Shown here: positions 7,515 to 15,827 of the stretch, piece after piece
Layout: each line of letters begins with the position of its first letter
How positions within the stretch are numbered: position 1 is the first letter of the stretch
Source: JANNVZ01 sp031418455
GTDB lineage: Bacteria > Bacteroidota > Bacteroidia > Flavobacteriales_D > Sanyastnellaceae
Length of the DNA stretch: 32,483 nt
Assembly: GCA_031418455.1 (NCBI GenBank)
Contig: JANOXJ010000225.1
Coordinates: 1-32,483, forward strand
Direction of reading: 5' to 3'
Position numbers and translations under genes: made by a program
The notes under the pieces: generated by a model
Database searches by the model: none
Seen by the model: only the letters and a program-made list of their open reading frames with translations
What the model was told of the DNA's origin: nothing

Positions 7515-8597
7515 ATGGAGCCGTTAAAAAATATGTTTAGCGATGTTTTGATGAAAGACATTGCTGATAGATTTATATCCCATTATCCGCCATTTGATAA
7601 AAATAAATTCTTAGCTCAATTTAAAAACAATGAGTGGAAACACGCTGAATTGAAAGAGCGTGTGAGACTCACCGCTGAGGCTATACATGATGTTTTGGAT
7701 ATGCCATATGCCGCTGCAATTAAAATACTCATAGCAGTAGCAAAGGATTTTAATGTAGGATTTGTAGGCATTATTTTTCCCGAATATGTATTGCTCCATG
7801 GGCTTAATCATTGGGACATTTCCATGCGCGCACTTAAAGAATTTACAAAGAGCAGCACATCAGAATTTGCTATAAGGCCTTTTATAATGAAGGATAAAAC
7901 AAAGGCCATGCGCACTTTATTGTTGTGGAGCAAAGACCCCAACCATCATGTAAGACGGCTTAGCAGCGAAGGCTGCAGGCCACGGCTGCCGTGGGGTATG
8001 CAACTTACTGAGTTTGTGCACGACCCTGCTCCCATACTGCCAGTGCTGGAAAATTTGAAAAATGATTCTGAATTGTATGTGCGCAAAAGCGTAGCCAATA
8101 ACTTAAACGATATTTCAAAAGATCATCCTGATTTGGCCTTGGCCATTGCCAAAAAATGGATTGGAAAATCGGAACATACTGACTGGATAATAAACCATGC
8201 GCTCCGCGGCTTACTTAAGAAAGGTAATAAGGAGGCATTAGTTCTCTTTGGACATAGTAATGCTGATAAATGGAAAGTGAATGCGCTAAAACTAGCCTCT
8301 AAAACTATTGCTATAGGCGATGCAATGGAGTTTTCGTTTAGTGTATGGAACGAGAGCAACAGTGCAGAAAAATGCCGAATTGAATACGCGATAGATTATG
8401 TGAAAAACAATGGAAAAACTTCGCGCAAGATTTTTCATTTTGCAAAAAAAGAATTGAAGCCGGGGCCACATAATTTTAAAACAAAACAACGGTTTCAAGA
8501 CTTTACCACGCGCAAGCATTATGCAGGGCAGCATACTATTTCACTACTTATAAATGGCGAGGAAAAAGCTTCAGTCTCTTTTATTCTTTCCAACTAA
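7515..8597 (+). CDS. alkC: AlkC-like DNA alkylation repair glycosylase with C-terminal Ig-like domain
   Basis: The 360-residue product begins EPLKNMFSDVLMKDIADRF and carries the block VRRLSSEGCRPRLPWG (about 146-161), which I associate with the HEAT-like-repeat glycosylases of the AlkC/AlkD superfamily. These excise bulky or charged N-alkylated bases such as 3-methyladenine without flipping the base out. Residues about 1-250 are helical repeats. Residues about 257-360 switch to beta strands (AMEFSFSVWNESNSAEKCRIE, YAIDYVKNNGK, TISLLINGEEKASVSFIL), which fits the Ig-like domain that marks AlkC and is missing from AlkD. That domain is the basis for the symbol. I did not verify catalytic residues one by one. 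Its TAA overlaps the TAG of the convergent aminotransferase gene by two bases. Confidence 0.82.
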   Translation: MEPLKNMFSDVLMKDIADRFISHYPPFDKNKFLAQFKNNEWKHAELKERVRLTAEAIHDVLDMPYAAAIKILIAVAKDFNVGFVGIIFPEYVLLHGLNHWDISMRALKEFTKSSTSEFAIRPFIMKDKTKAMRTLLLWSKDPNHHVRRLSSEGCRPRLPWGMQLTEFVHDPAPILPVLENLKNDSELYVRKSVANNLNDISKDHPDLALAIAKKWIGKSEHTDWIINHALRGLLKKGNKEALVLFGHSNADKWKVNALKLASKTIAIGDAMEFSFSVWNESNSAEKCRIEYAIDYVKNNGKTSRKIFHFAKKELKPGPHNFKTKQRFQDFTTRKHYAGQHTISLLINGEEKASVSFILSN

Positions 8598-9811
8598 ATC
8601 CTGTCCAAAGCATTTAAAATAATATTAGCCGCTTTCTCTAATTCCTCCATAGATATAGTAAGCGGAGGTGCTATTCTAAACGAGGCCGAACACGACAAAA
8701 ACCAAAAGCTGATAAGCCCCTGTTGCATACAATTTTCCACCACGCTCTGCACAGCATCTGCATTTTCTAAATCTACAGCAAAAAAAAGTCCGCGCTGCCG
8801 CACCTCTTTCACTGCCTTATGAGTGCGCAATTTTTCGGCCATCCATTGTCCTTTGGCTTCCACATTTTTTACTAAATCATCTTTTTGAAAAACCTCCAGC
8901 GTAGCCGCCACCGCTGCACAAATAACAGGGTGCGCAGCAAAAGTGCTAATGTGGCCCAGCATAGGGTCGGTAGTAAACTGCTGCATATGCGCGCCTGATG
9001 CTACAAGGCAACCTACAGGCATGCCACCTGCAAGTGCTTTACCAAGAGTGAGTATGTCTGGCACCATACCAAATTGTTCAAATGCAAACATGGAACCTGT
9101 GCGGCCCATGCCCGCCTGTATTTCGTCTAAGATTAATAGCGCGCCTACTTCAGTGCATTTATTGCGCAGTGCCTGCATGTATTCTACCGAAGGAATTCGT
9201 ATGCCTGCATCGCCCTGAATAGTTTCTGCAATGACACAGGCAGTGTGCTCATCTATTTGTGCTAAATCATTTAAATTATTAAACTCAATAAAGTGCACAT
9301 TGGGGAGCAAAGGTCTAAACATGCCTTTCTTAACCTCATTGCCACTAACACTTAGTGCACCATGTGTGCTGCCATGGTATGCACCGCGCATGGATATTAT
9401 TTTAGATTTTCCTGTAACACGTTTTGCCAGTTTGAGCGCAGCTTCAATAGCCTCTGTGCCGCTGTTTACAAAATAGCAAGTGTCTAAAGATGGTGGCAGC
9501 AATTCGGTAAGGAGTTTGGCTGCCTTTATTTGCGACTGCTGCACATACTCTCCATACACCATTACGTGCATGTGCTTGTCCAACTGTTCTTTTATGGCAT
9601 TTATTACATGCCTGTTGCCATGGCCTATGTTGCTCACTCCTACTCCACTTATCATGTCCATGTATGCCTTGCCAGATGGGTCGTATAAGTAAATACCCTC
9701 AGCGCGGGTTATTTCCATGGCAAATGGAAACATGGTAGTTTGCGCAAGATGATTTTTTAAGAAAATAGAATTTTGATTCACAGACAAACTCTTTAATAAA
9801 TATTCGCTCAA
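8594..9811 (-). CDS. PLP-dependent class III (acetylornithine/ornithine-type) aminotransferase
   Basis: The 405-residue protein has the fold-type I aminotransferase signature: VNSGTEAIEAALKLAKRVTG (about 115-134), AYHGSTHGALSVSG, ILDEIQAGMGRTG with Asp229 to contact the pyridine nitrogen, and TLGKALAGGMPVG with Lys258 as the probable PLP Schiff-base lysine. It belongs to the group that includes acetylornithine, ornithine and 4-aminobutyrate aminotransferases; the exact amine donor cannot be read from sequence. The start is uncertain. There is no ATG before Met27, which is inside the conserved N-terminus. TTG at 9811, TTG at codon 9 or GTG at codon 11 are possible, and a TAG at 9823-9821 blocks any longer version. 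It lies 43 bases after the stop of the kinase-cyclase gene on the same strand, so it may be co-transcribed with it. The genes around it give no arginine or lysine pathway context. Confidence 0.9.
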   Translation of the reverse strand: MSEYLLKSLSVNQNSIFLKNHLAQTTMFPFAMEITRAEGIYLYDPSGKAYMDMISGVGVSNIGHGNRHVINAIKEQLDKHMHVMVYGEYVQQSQIKAAKLLTELLPPSLDTCYFVNSGTEAIEAALKLAKRVTGKSKIISMRGAYHGSTHGALSVSGNEVKKGMFRPLLPNVHFIEFNNLNDLAQIDEHTACVIAETIQGDAGIRIPSVEYMQALRNKCTEVGALLILDEIQAGMGRTGSMFAFEQFGMVPDILTLGKALAGGMPVGCLVASGAHMQQFTTDPMLGHISTFAAHPVICAAVAATLEVFQKDDLVKNVEAKGQWMAEKLRTHKAVKEVRQRGLFFAVDLENADAVQSVVENCMQQGLISFWFLSCSASFRIAPPLTISMEELEKAANIILNALDRI

Positions 9812-9854
9812 TATTAAAGACTACTCAGGTTAAATAGCACAACCCTGCACTAGA

Positions 9855-12800
9855 TTATTTCATTTCCATAATTTCTATGGCATCCCACTCAGTAGGAATT
9901 TCGGTACTTGACAGCTCAAGCGACTTTTGATAATAATATGCAATGAGCAAATCATTTTCGCTTAGCTGAGCCAACTTGCCAAATTCTACAGCGGCTTTTC
10001 CAAATTCCTTAGTGCAGTAAAGCTCTAAAGCGTGGTGGTAAGGTTGCAATATTTCTGTCTTCTTAGTGCGCTCTTCGTCAGAATCTGATTGGAAACATTC
10101 ATACAAACCCACATCTTGTTTTTTACCTTTAAGCATAACTCTGCCCACGTATCTTGTAAGGCCAGGTGTTATATTTTTTAATTCTATTATTACCGCTTCG
10201 CTCATAAGTATACTTACACCAAAGTGCTTGGTAAGACCCTCTATGCGCGCGGCCACATTTACAGTGTCTGACACAATACCAGTATCCATACTTACTGTAT
10301 TGCCCATAATGCCTATTATAACCTCGCCCGTATGCAGGCCTATACCCGCCTTAATGTTTACATGGCCAAGTTTTTTTGTTTGTACTTTATAGCCGCGCAT
10401 AAAGGTTTGAATATCTATAGCAGCCTCCAGTGCATCGTCAGGTTTATCAAAAAATGCAAGAACACCATCGCCAAGCAATTGATTTACCATGCCTTTGTGT
10501 TTTGCTATCACACCTGTTACTTGCTCCAGATATTCGCTCAAAAACAAGAAATTTTCCTCGGCAGTAAACTGTTCTGCAAGGGAGGTGTAAGAGCGAATGT
10601 CAGCAAACAACACAGTAAGATTTTCGATACGGTGGTCGCCAAGTTTTACATCTAAAATAGAAGTATGACCTAAGAAACGCAAATACTCTTTTGGAGTAAA
10701 CCTGCTATATGCTTCGGTAAGCAGAAGCTGATTATTAAGGGATTGTTCCAGATTGCGATAGAGCAATGCATTGTCTAACGAAACGGCAATTTGAGCACAA
10801 AGGATCTTAAGCACGTTTACCCGTTCCATGGTAAATGCATGCGAAATTAAATTATTTTCCAAATAAACTACTCCTCTGAAAACACCTTGATGCAAGAACG
10901 GAATACATAAAATTGATTTGGTTTTTAGATTCTTTATATGCTCATCATTCTTAAATCTTTGGTCCAATCCGGCATTGTCAAGCAACACCACCTCCAACGT
11001 CCTGTAAGCATACTGTATAATGGACTGCGCCACATCATGGCATTCTTCCAATGGTATGTCATTCAGCAATTCTGCTTCTTCCCAATTAGCTTTTTTAGAA
11101 GCTGTTACTTTTAATTCGCCATTAGATTCGGTAATAAGGAAACCAATGTGCGCACCTGCATTTTCCACCACTATGGAAATCATGACAGGCAATAATTTAT
11201 TCAATACTATTTCGCCAGAGATAGCAGTAGATGCCTTAATAAGAGAAACTAAATCCAGTCCGCTTTTTACAGAAAAACTTGCAGATTCAACACCCAACTC
11301 TTCCTTGGTATCCATGGCACTTCTGAACAAAGTAGTTTCCAAGAAATCATATTGCTGCCTCATGCGCTGCACTTTAGCCAGCGCACCCCATCTTTCATAA
11401 AGGTGCATGCTCTCCATTAAGTATACCGATGCTACTTTTTGCTTATTAGCATTGTGATAATGCACCGCAAGCATTTCCTTAGATATGGCTTGCAAATGAA
11501 TGAAACCTTTTTGTTCTAAAGAAGGCAATAATTCTTCCAAATCATTTATAACATCATTGCTATTTGCTTCAAAAGATAATTCTAATACATTCATAAAACT
11601 AAAAAACAACTCATAATTAACGGCACCTTTTTTCGCTCTATTCTTTAATACATTACAATTCGCATTAAGAATACCTCTCATTTTTCTCTTGTCTAAAAAT
11701 GAGAGTGAGTCGTAAATTTTTACTATGCATAGTCCTTGGTAAATGGCAAAGTCGACATAATGAAAAGTACCATTGATGAAGTGGCTACATTTGTTGCCTT
11801 CCAGTATATAGTTAACTATTTCTTCCTTGTGCTTATCCAATAAAAAATGTGCCTGATATATGCCAGAATACAATACTGCTAGATTGGTAAAAGCCAAATC
11901 CTTTTTAAATGTGGAAATGCTTTCGTGCAGAATTTGAATTTCGTTTTCATTATTTGTATTCTCATCATTCTTGCCGCTGAGCTCGCGCAAAACATTGTAG
12001 CGGCTAACTATAAGGCCAGAGGCAAAATGATTATTGAAAGATTTAAGTTGCTCTATATGACCTTGAGTTTCCTTGAGAACCTCTGCTATAGAATGCCCTA
12101 GGGCACATCTATAACTGAAAATGGCAAAATAATTTAACCCCAAATACAGTTTATCACCCGAAGCCAAGGCCATTTTAGCAAGCTTATAAAAGGCATCCAG
12201 ATATGTTTTTACATCCACTCTCAGGTGCGAAATAAAATTCAGTTTTACAAACCGTAGTTTATGAAGTGGAAATGGATTACCAAACTCATTATTGAGTTTT
12301 TCTCCCATTTCGGCCATTCTAAAAGCAATATCCACATTGCCAAATAGCGTATTCATAATCATACCATAGCCAGTATAGCCCATGGCTGAGGATGGTGTAT
12401 TGCCGTGTCTTAATGACATGCGCACTTCAAAAAGTATGAGCCATGCAAATAAACTTTGGTCAGACAGGTAAATAGAAGGGCCTGCTTCCAGCAACAGTTC
12501 AGCAAGTTTTATTTGATCGGCACTTTTGCACCTTGGGGCATGTACAACCTCATCTATCTCTTTGTCGCGCAAGCCCCATTTTATTTCTATCAGGTTTCCT
12601 ATTATCCTTAGCCTAGTTTCCAGCGCTAACCGTGGAATATTTATATGAAATTGTTTTAATGCCTCAGCTACAGTTTCTTTTACCTCTTTATGATTTCCCA
12701 AAGCTGAATGCATATCTACATAAGCTCTGTACACAAGTAATTTGTCCATGCGACAAGTGCTGTGCTTAAGCAACTGCTGATATACTTGGTCTGCAGTGGT

Positions 12801-15242
12801 GGTATTGCCAAGCAAGTAATTGCATTGCGCTACCTCGTGATAGAGCCCCTTCCACAAATAATTTTGATTAAACATAGAAGCAGCATCTAACATGCTTACA
12901 CCGCTGGTAGCATGCTCAAGGGCGTATACATATGCCTTCGCATTACGTGCTTTTCTGGCAGCATGCAAGTTCAATGCTGCCAACTCCATTCTTTCCTCTT
13001 GCGATTTTATAAGCCTTTTGGCTTTGTTCAAATGGTTGCAAATGGTAAATATTTCATCGTTTCTTATTTCTTCATTTGAGTGTCTGCTAAGATTTTGGCC
13101 AAGCGTAAGATGCACCTGCTGACAGTCGTCTTTCGAAATCATTTGATAAGCAGCCTGCTGCACCTTGTCATGCAAAAATCTAAAGCCAGCATTTACAGCG
13201 CCATAGTTGGGGTGATTGGGCAGATAAAATGTTTCTTCCAACAAAGTTCTATCAGAAAGAACAATATAATTATCATCTTTATTTATTACCAAGCCTTGTT
13301 CTATGGCCTGATTAAGGCTAATGACATAATCTATGTTGGCAATAATGGCAAGGGCCTTAAGAGTAAATTCGTTGCCTATACAAGAGGCAAGCTGTAGTAC
13401 ATGTTGACATTCGCCACTCAAACGTTGAATTTTAGACACCATCAGAGTTACTACATTGTCAGTAATATCTAATGCCTTAATTTCTTCTATTCTCCATTTC
13501 CAAATCGCATCATTTGCGTCAAAATAGATGAGGCCATTATCACATAAATTTCTTAATGTTTGGGTAAGGAAAAACGGATTGCCTTCCGTTTTTGAAATAA
13601 GCAACTGGGCTAATTCATAGGTATTATCGTAGGGCAATTTAAATGTATCGGCCAACATGGAGCGCACATTCTGCAGTTCCAAATTAGACAATACAATTTT
13701 TTTCACATCGAATACCTCCGATATTTTTTGCAAGGCTAGTGCTAAAGGATGGCCGGGCTCTACATCATTACTTCTATAGCTGCCTATTATGCAAAGACAA
13801 GAGGGGTCAGAGTCTGTTAGTAGTAATTCCAGCAAGTTAATAGATGCTACATCGGCCCATTGCATGTCATCTAAAAACAGAACTAAAGGAACATCAGGTG
13901 TGGCCACTGTTTTTACAAATGTCACAAGAGTTTGTAAAAATCGATTGGACGATTCCTCTGGCAGAAGGAGTGATGGCGGTGGGTGCAAACCAATCACCTT
14001 TTCAAAATCAGGAACCAGTTGATTTATTATTTGAGCATTTGGCCCCAATGCAGCAATTATCTTAATCTTTATCTGCTTCAATTCAGCCTCTTTTAGGGCA
14101 AGCAATTGATTAACCAGATTGGCAAATGCCATACTAAAACCGTAGTATGGAATGCCACCTATAAGTTGGTCAAATTTTCCGGATATAAAATATCCTTTGG
14201 TTTTTAAAATGTCTCTTTGCGCTTCCAGAACTAAAGAAGTTTTACCTATGCCTGAATATCCGGTAACTAAAATAAATGAAGCCTTGCGTTCGTTTAAGTT
14301 AAGCTTAACAGCATTCGTTAATTCAGCTAATTGCTCTTCTCGGCCATATAGTTTAAGTGATGGAAAAAACAATCCCAAAGAATCATCAATAGAAAGATCA
14401 AATGTTACTACCGTACCTTTTTCCTGCCAGTAACTATAACATTTTTTCAAATCTCCTTGCAACGAAAATGCGCTTTGGTAGCGCTTTTCGGCCATTTTGG
14501 CAATTAACATGGAAATAATATTGACTATAACCTCCGGCAAATTGGGTTTAAAAGTGCGTGGATCAGGTGCCACCTGCGCCAAATGAGCATGAACCCATTC
14601 CAATGGTAATTTAGCATCGAAGGGCAAGCGTCCAGTAGCTGCTTCAAACATTACTATGCCCAATGAGTATAAATCCGATCTATTATCCACAGGCTTGTTC
14701 ATGCGCCCTGTGAGCTCAGGGGCTATGTATGGCAGCGAATTGTCATACACAGGAAGACTTACGTTTTCTGAATCAATAAATTTGCTACTAATGCTCAGGC
14801 CAAAATCAATAATCTGAATAAGACCGCTGTTAGGCTCTATTAATATATTATCGGGAGTTATATCTCGGTGAATAATTTGACGGGCATGGATGGTGGCCAA
14901 GGTGCTGCTCACCTCCATAAATATTCTCAAATATTCATCAACGCTAACCTCCTTGCTCTTCCAGTATTTTCTGAGTGAAATGCAACCTATGTCTGGCAAA
15001 ACAATTGCAAACCTGCCGTCAATTCCATGTATACAACCCGCTTGTGGTATGCCATAAGAATTTTTCAGCTGCAAATAAATTTCATATTCATGCTTTAAAC
15101 GTTCTATATCTGAAGGCTTTGGAAAATCTGAAACCAATGTTTTAATAATGACAGGAACACCAGTCTCCTTTGCAGCAGCTCTAAAGACAACAGACCTTGC
15201 GCCCTTGTGTAAAGTTTCCAGTATTTCGTACCCTATGAACAT
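9855..15242 (-). CDS. Ser/Thr kinase - AAA ATPase - GAF - class III adenylate/guanylate cyclase fusion
   Basis: A 1795-residue protein with no signal peptide or membrane segment, so cytosolic. Domains in order: protein kinase (about 1-275) with Lys34 in VIIKTL, IHRDITPDN (Asp127, Asn131-132 region), IIDFGLS (Asp147) and APELTG; its glycine loop is degenerate (LHKGARSVVF). Next a large AAA_16-type ATPase with Walker A GYSGIGKTS (Lys334) and Walker B VLFLDDMQWAD (about 454-464). A long helical, TPR-like stretch runs to about 1325. A GAF domain covers about 1343-1505. A class III cyclase covers about 1537-1720 with metal-binding Asp1548 (FADIRSYTSLAE) and Asp1592 (LLGDGVLAFF), spaced 44 apart as in active cyclases. 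It also has MDTGIVSDTVNVAARIEG, where Asp1653 fits the adenine-selecting position and Asn1662/Arg1666 the transition-state pair. A TPR-like tail ends in EWDAIEIMEMK. All key residues are present, so both enzymes are probably active, and cAMP is the likely product. The first two-thirds resemble HstK-type kinases of cyanobacteria. Confidence 0.92.
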   Translation of the reverse strand: MFIGYEILETLHKGARSVVFRAAAKETGVPVIIKTLVSDFPKPSDIERLKHEYEIYLQLKNSYGIPQAGCIHGIDGRFAIVLPDIGCISLRKYWKSKEVSVDEYLRIFMEVSSTLATIHARQIIHRDITPDNILIEPNSGLIQIIDFGLSISSKFIDSENVSLPVYDNSLPYIAPELTGRMNKPVDNRSDLYSLGIVMFEAATGRLPFDAKLPLEWVHAHLAQVAPDPRTFKPNLPEVIVNIISMLIAKMAEKRYQSAFSLQGDLKKCYSYWQEKGTVVTFDLSIDDSLGLFFPSLKLYGREEQLAELTNAVKLNLNERKASFILVTGYSGIGKTSLVLEAQRDILKTKGYFISGKFDQLIGGIPYYGFSMAFANLVNQLLALKEAELKQIKIKIIAALGPNAQIINQLVPDFEKVIGLHPPPSLLLPEESSNRFLQTLVTFVKTVATPDVPLVLFLDDMQWADVASINLLELLLTDSDPSCLCIIGSYRSNDVEPGHPLALALQKISEVFDVKKIVLSNLELQNVRSMLADTFKLPYDNTYELAQLLISKTEGNPFFLTQTLRNLCDNGLIYFDANDAIWKWRIEEIKALDITDNVVTLMVSKIQRLSGECQHVLQLASCIGNEFTLKALAIIANIDYVISLNQAIEQGLVINKDDNYIVLSDRTLLEETFYLPNHPNYGAVNAGFRFLHDKVQQAAYQMISKDDCQQVHLTLGQNLSRHSNEEIRNDEIFTICNHLNKAKRLIKSQEERMELAALNLHAARKARNAKAYVYALEHATSGVSMLDAASMFNQNYLWKGLYHEVAQCNYLLGNTTTADQVYQQLLKHSTCRMDKLLVYRAYVDMHSALGNHKEVKETVAEALKQFHINIPRLALETRLRIIGNLIEIKWGLRDKEIDEVVHAPRCKSADQIKLAELLLEAGPSIYLSDQSLFAWLILFEVRMSLRHGNTPSSAMGYTGYGMIMNTLFGNVDIAFRMAEMGEKLNNEFGNPFPLHKLRFVKLNFISHLRVDVKTYLDAFYKLAKMALASGDKLYLGLNYFAIFSYRCALGHSIAEVLKETQGHIEQLKSFNNHFASGLIVSRYNVLRELSGKNDENTNNENEIQILHESISTFKKDLAFTNLAVLYSGIYQAHFLLDKHKEEIVNYILEGNKCSHFINGTFHYVDFAIYQGLCIVKIYDSLSFLDKRKMRGILNANCNVLKNRAKKGAVNYELFFSFMNVLELSFEANSNDVINDLEELLPSLEQKGFIHLQAISKEMLAVHYHNANKQKVASVYLMESMHLYERWGALAKVQRMRQQYDFLETTLFRSAMDTKEELGVESASFSVKSGLDLVSLIKASTAISGEIVLNKLLPVMISIVVENAGAHIGFLITESNGELKVTASKKANWEEAELLNDIPLEECHDVAQSIIQYAYRTLEVVLLDNAGLDQRFKNDEHIKNLKTKSILCIPFLHQGVFRGVVYLENNLISHAFTMERVNVLKILCAQIAVSLDNALLYRNLEQSLNNQLLLTEAYSRFTPKEYLRFLGHTSILDVKLGDHRIENLTVLFADIRSYTSLAEQFTAEENFLFLSEYLEQVTGVIAKHKGMVNQLLGDGVLAFFDKPDDALEAAIDIQTFMRGYKVQTKKLGHVNIKAGIGLHTGEVIIGIMGNTVSMDTGIVSDTVNVAARIEGLTKHFGVSILMSEAVIIELKNITPGLTRYVGRVMLKGKKQDVGLYECFQSDSDEERTKKTEILQPYHHALELYCTKEFGKAAVEFGKLAQLSENDLLIAYYYQKSLELSSTEIPTEWDAIEIMEMK

Positions 15243-15827
15243 AAGTTTCTTCTAATTCTATTCTTACTGCCCGCGCAAAAACAATTCAACATTACCCTCA
15301 ATACCGTCATGCAAAACACGCATTACGTAATTGAAATTTTTAATTGTATAGTGTGGAATAAACCAGACATTGCCACATACCCTCCTTCAACACTTCAAAA
15401 TGCAAGTTGTAAAAAATTCAAACTGACATATTCAAACAAAATGATTGCCTTAGAAAAAGCATCAGATTATTAGCACAATACACCTTTGTGTACAAGCATA
15501 GCCAAACACTGGCAAACATTGTTTTTACACAATTTTATGCCACTGCCTAAATGTCTTTTTTAAATAATTTAAAACGAGAATTTCTTTTAGCCCTGCATTG
15601 AATGGACCATTGAAAATGCACGGCAAGGGTTGTAAAACACCTCCCCTTGGAGAGTTGAACCTTGTATCATTATCATTCATGATAAGGCGGTTTTAAAAGG
15701 TTATTAGTTTCTAGCTATACCAAATATATTGTATATCGCGCTAGTTAACCCTTATTGCACCTAAAACTAATGAACCACTTTACCAAAAAATGTTATAAGT
15801 AGCATGTGTCCACCACTTAAATAAGAA
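15243..15827. other. 585-base non-coding region upstream of the kinase-cyclase gene
   Basis: No supported gene, tRNA or repeat. A 54-codon frame at 15309-15473 has no coding evidence. A 6-bp hairpin (TTATCA 15670-15675 / TGATAA 15680-15685) is the clearest structure. On the minus strand TAATGTTG at 15294-15287 is a one-mismatch -7 element with TTTG 17 bases upstream, a weak candidate promoter for the kinase-cyclase gene. No intrinsic terminator for the GH92 gene was recognised here. Confidence 0.5.

Noticed and set aside
15309..15473. 54-codon plus-strand ORF in the long gap upstream of the kinase-cyclase gene
   Set aside because: No signal, motif, hydrophobic pattern or promoter supports coding, and a frame of this length is expected by chance in a 585-base AT-rich region.
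15640..15665. Sequence resembling a tRNA T-arm in the gap upstream of the kinase-cyclase gene
   Set aside because: No matching acceptor, D or anticodon arms and no standard T-loop; only a few bases agree.
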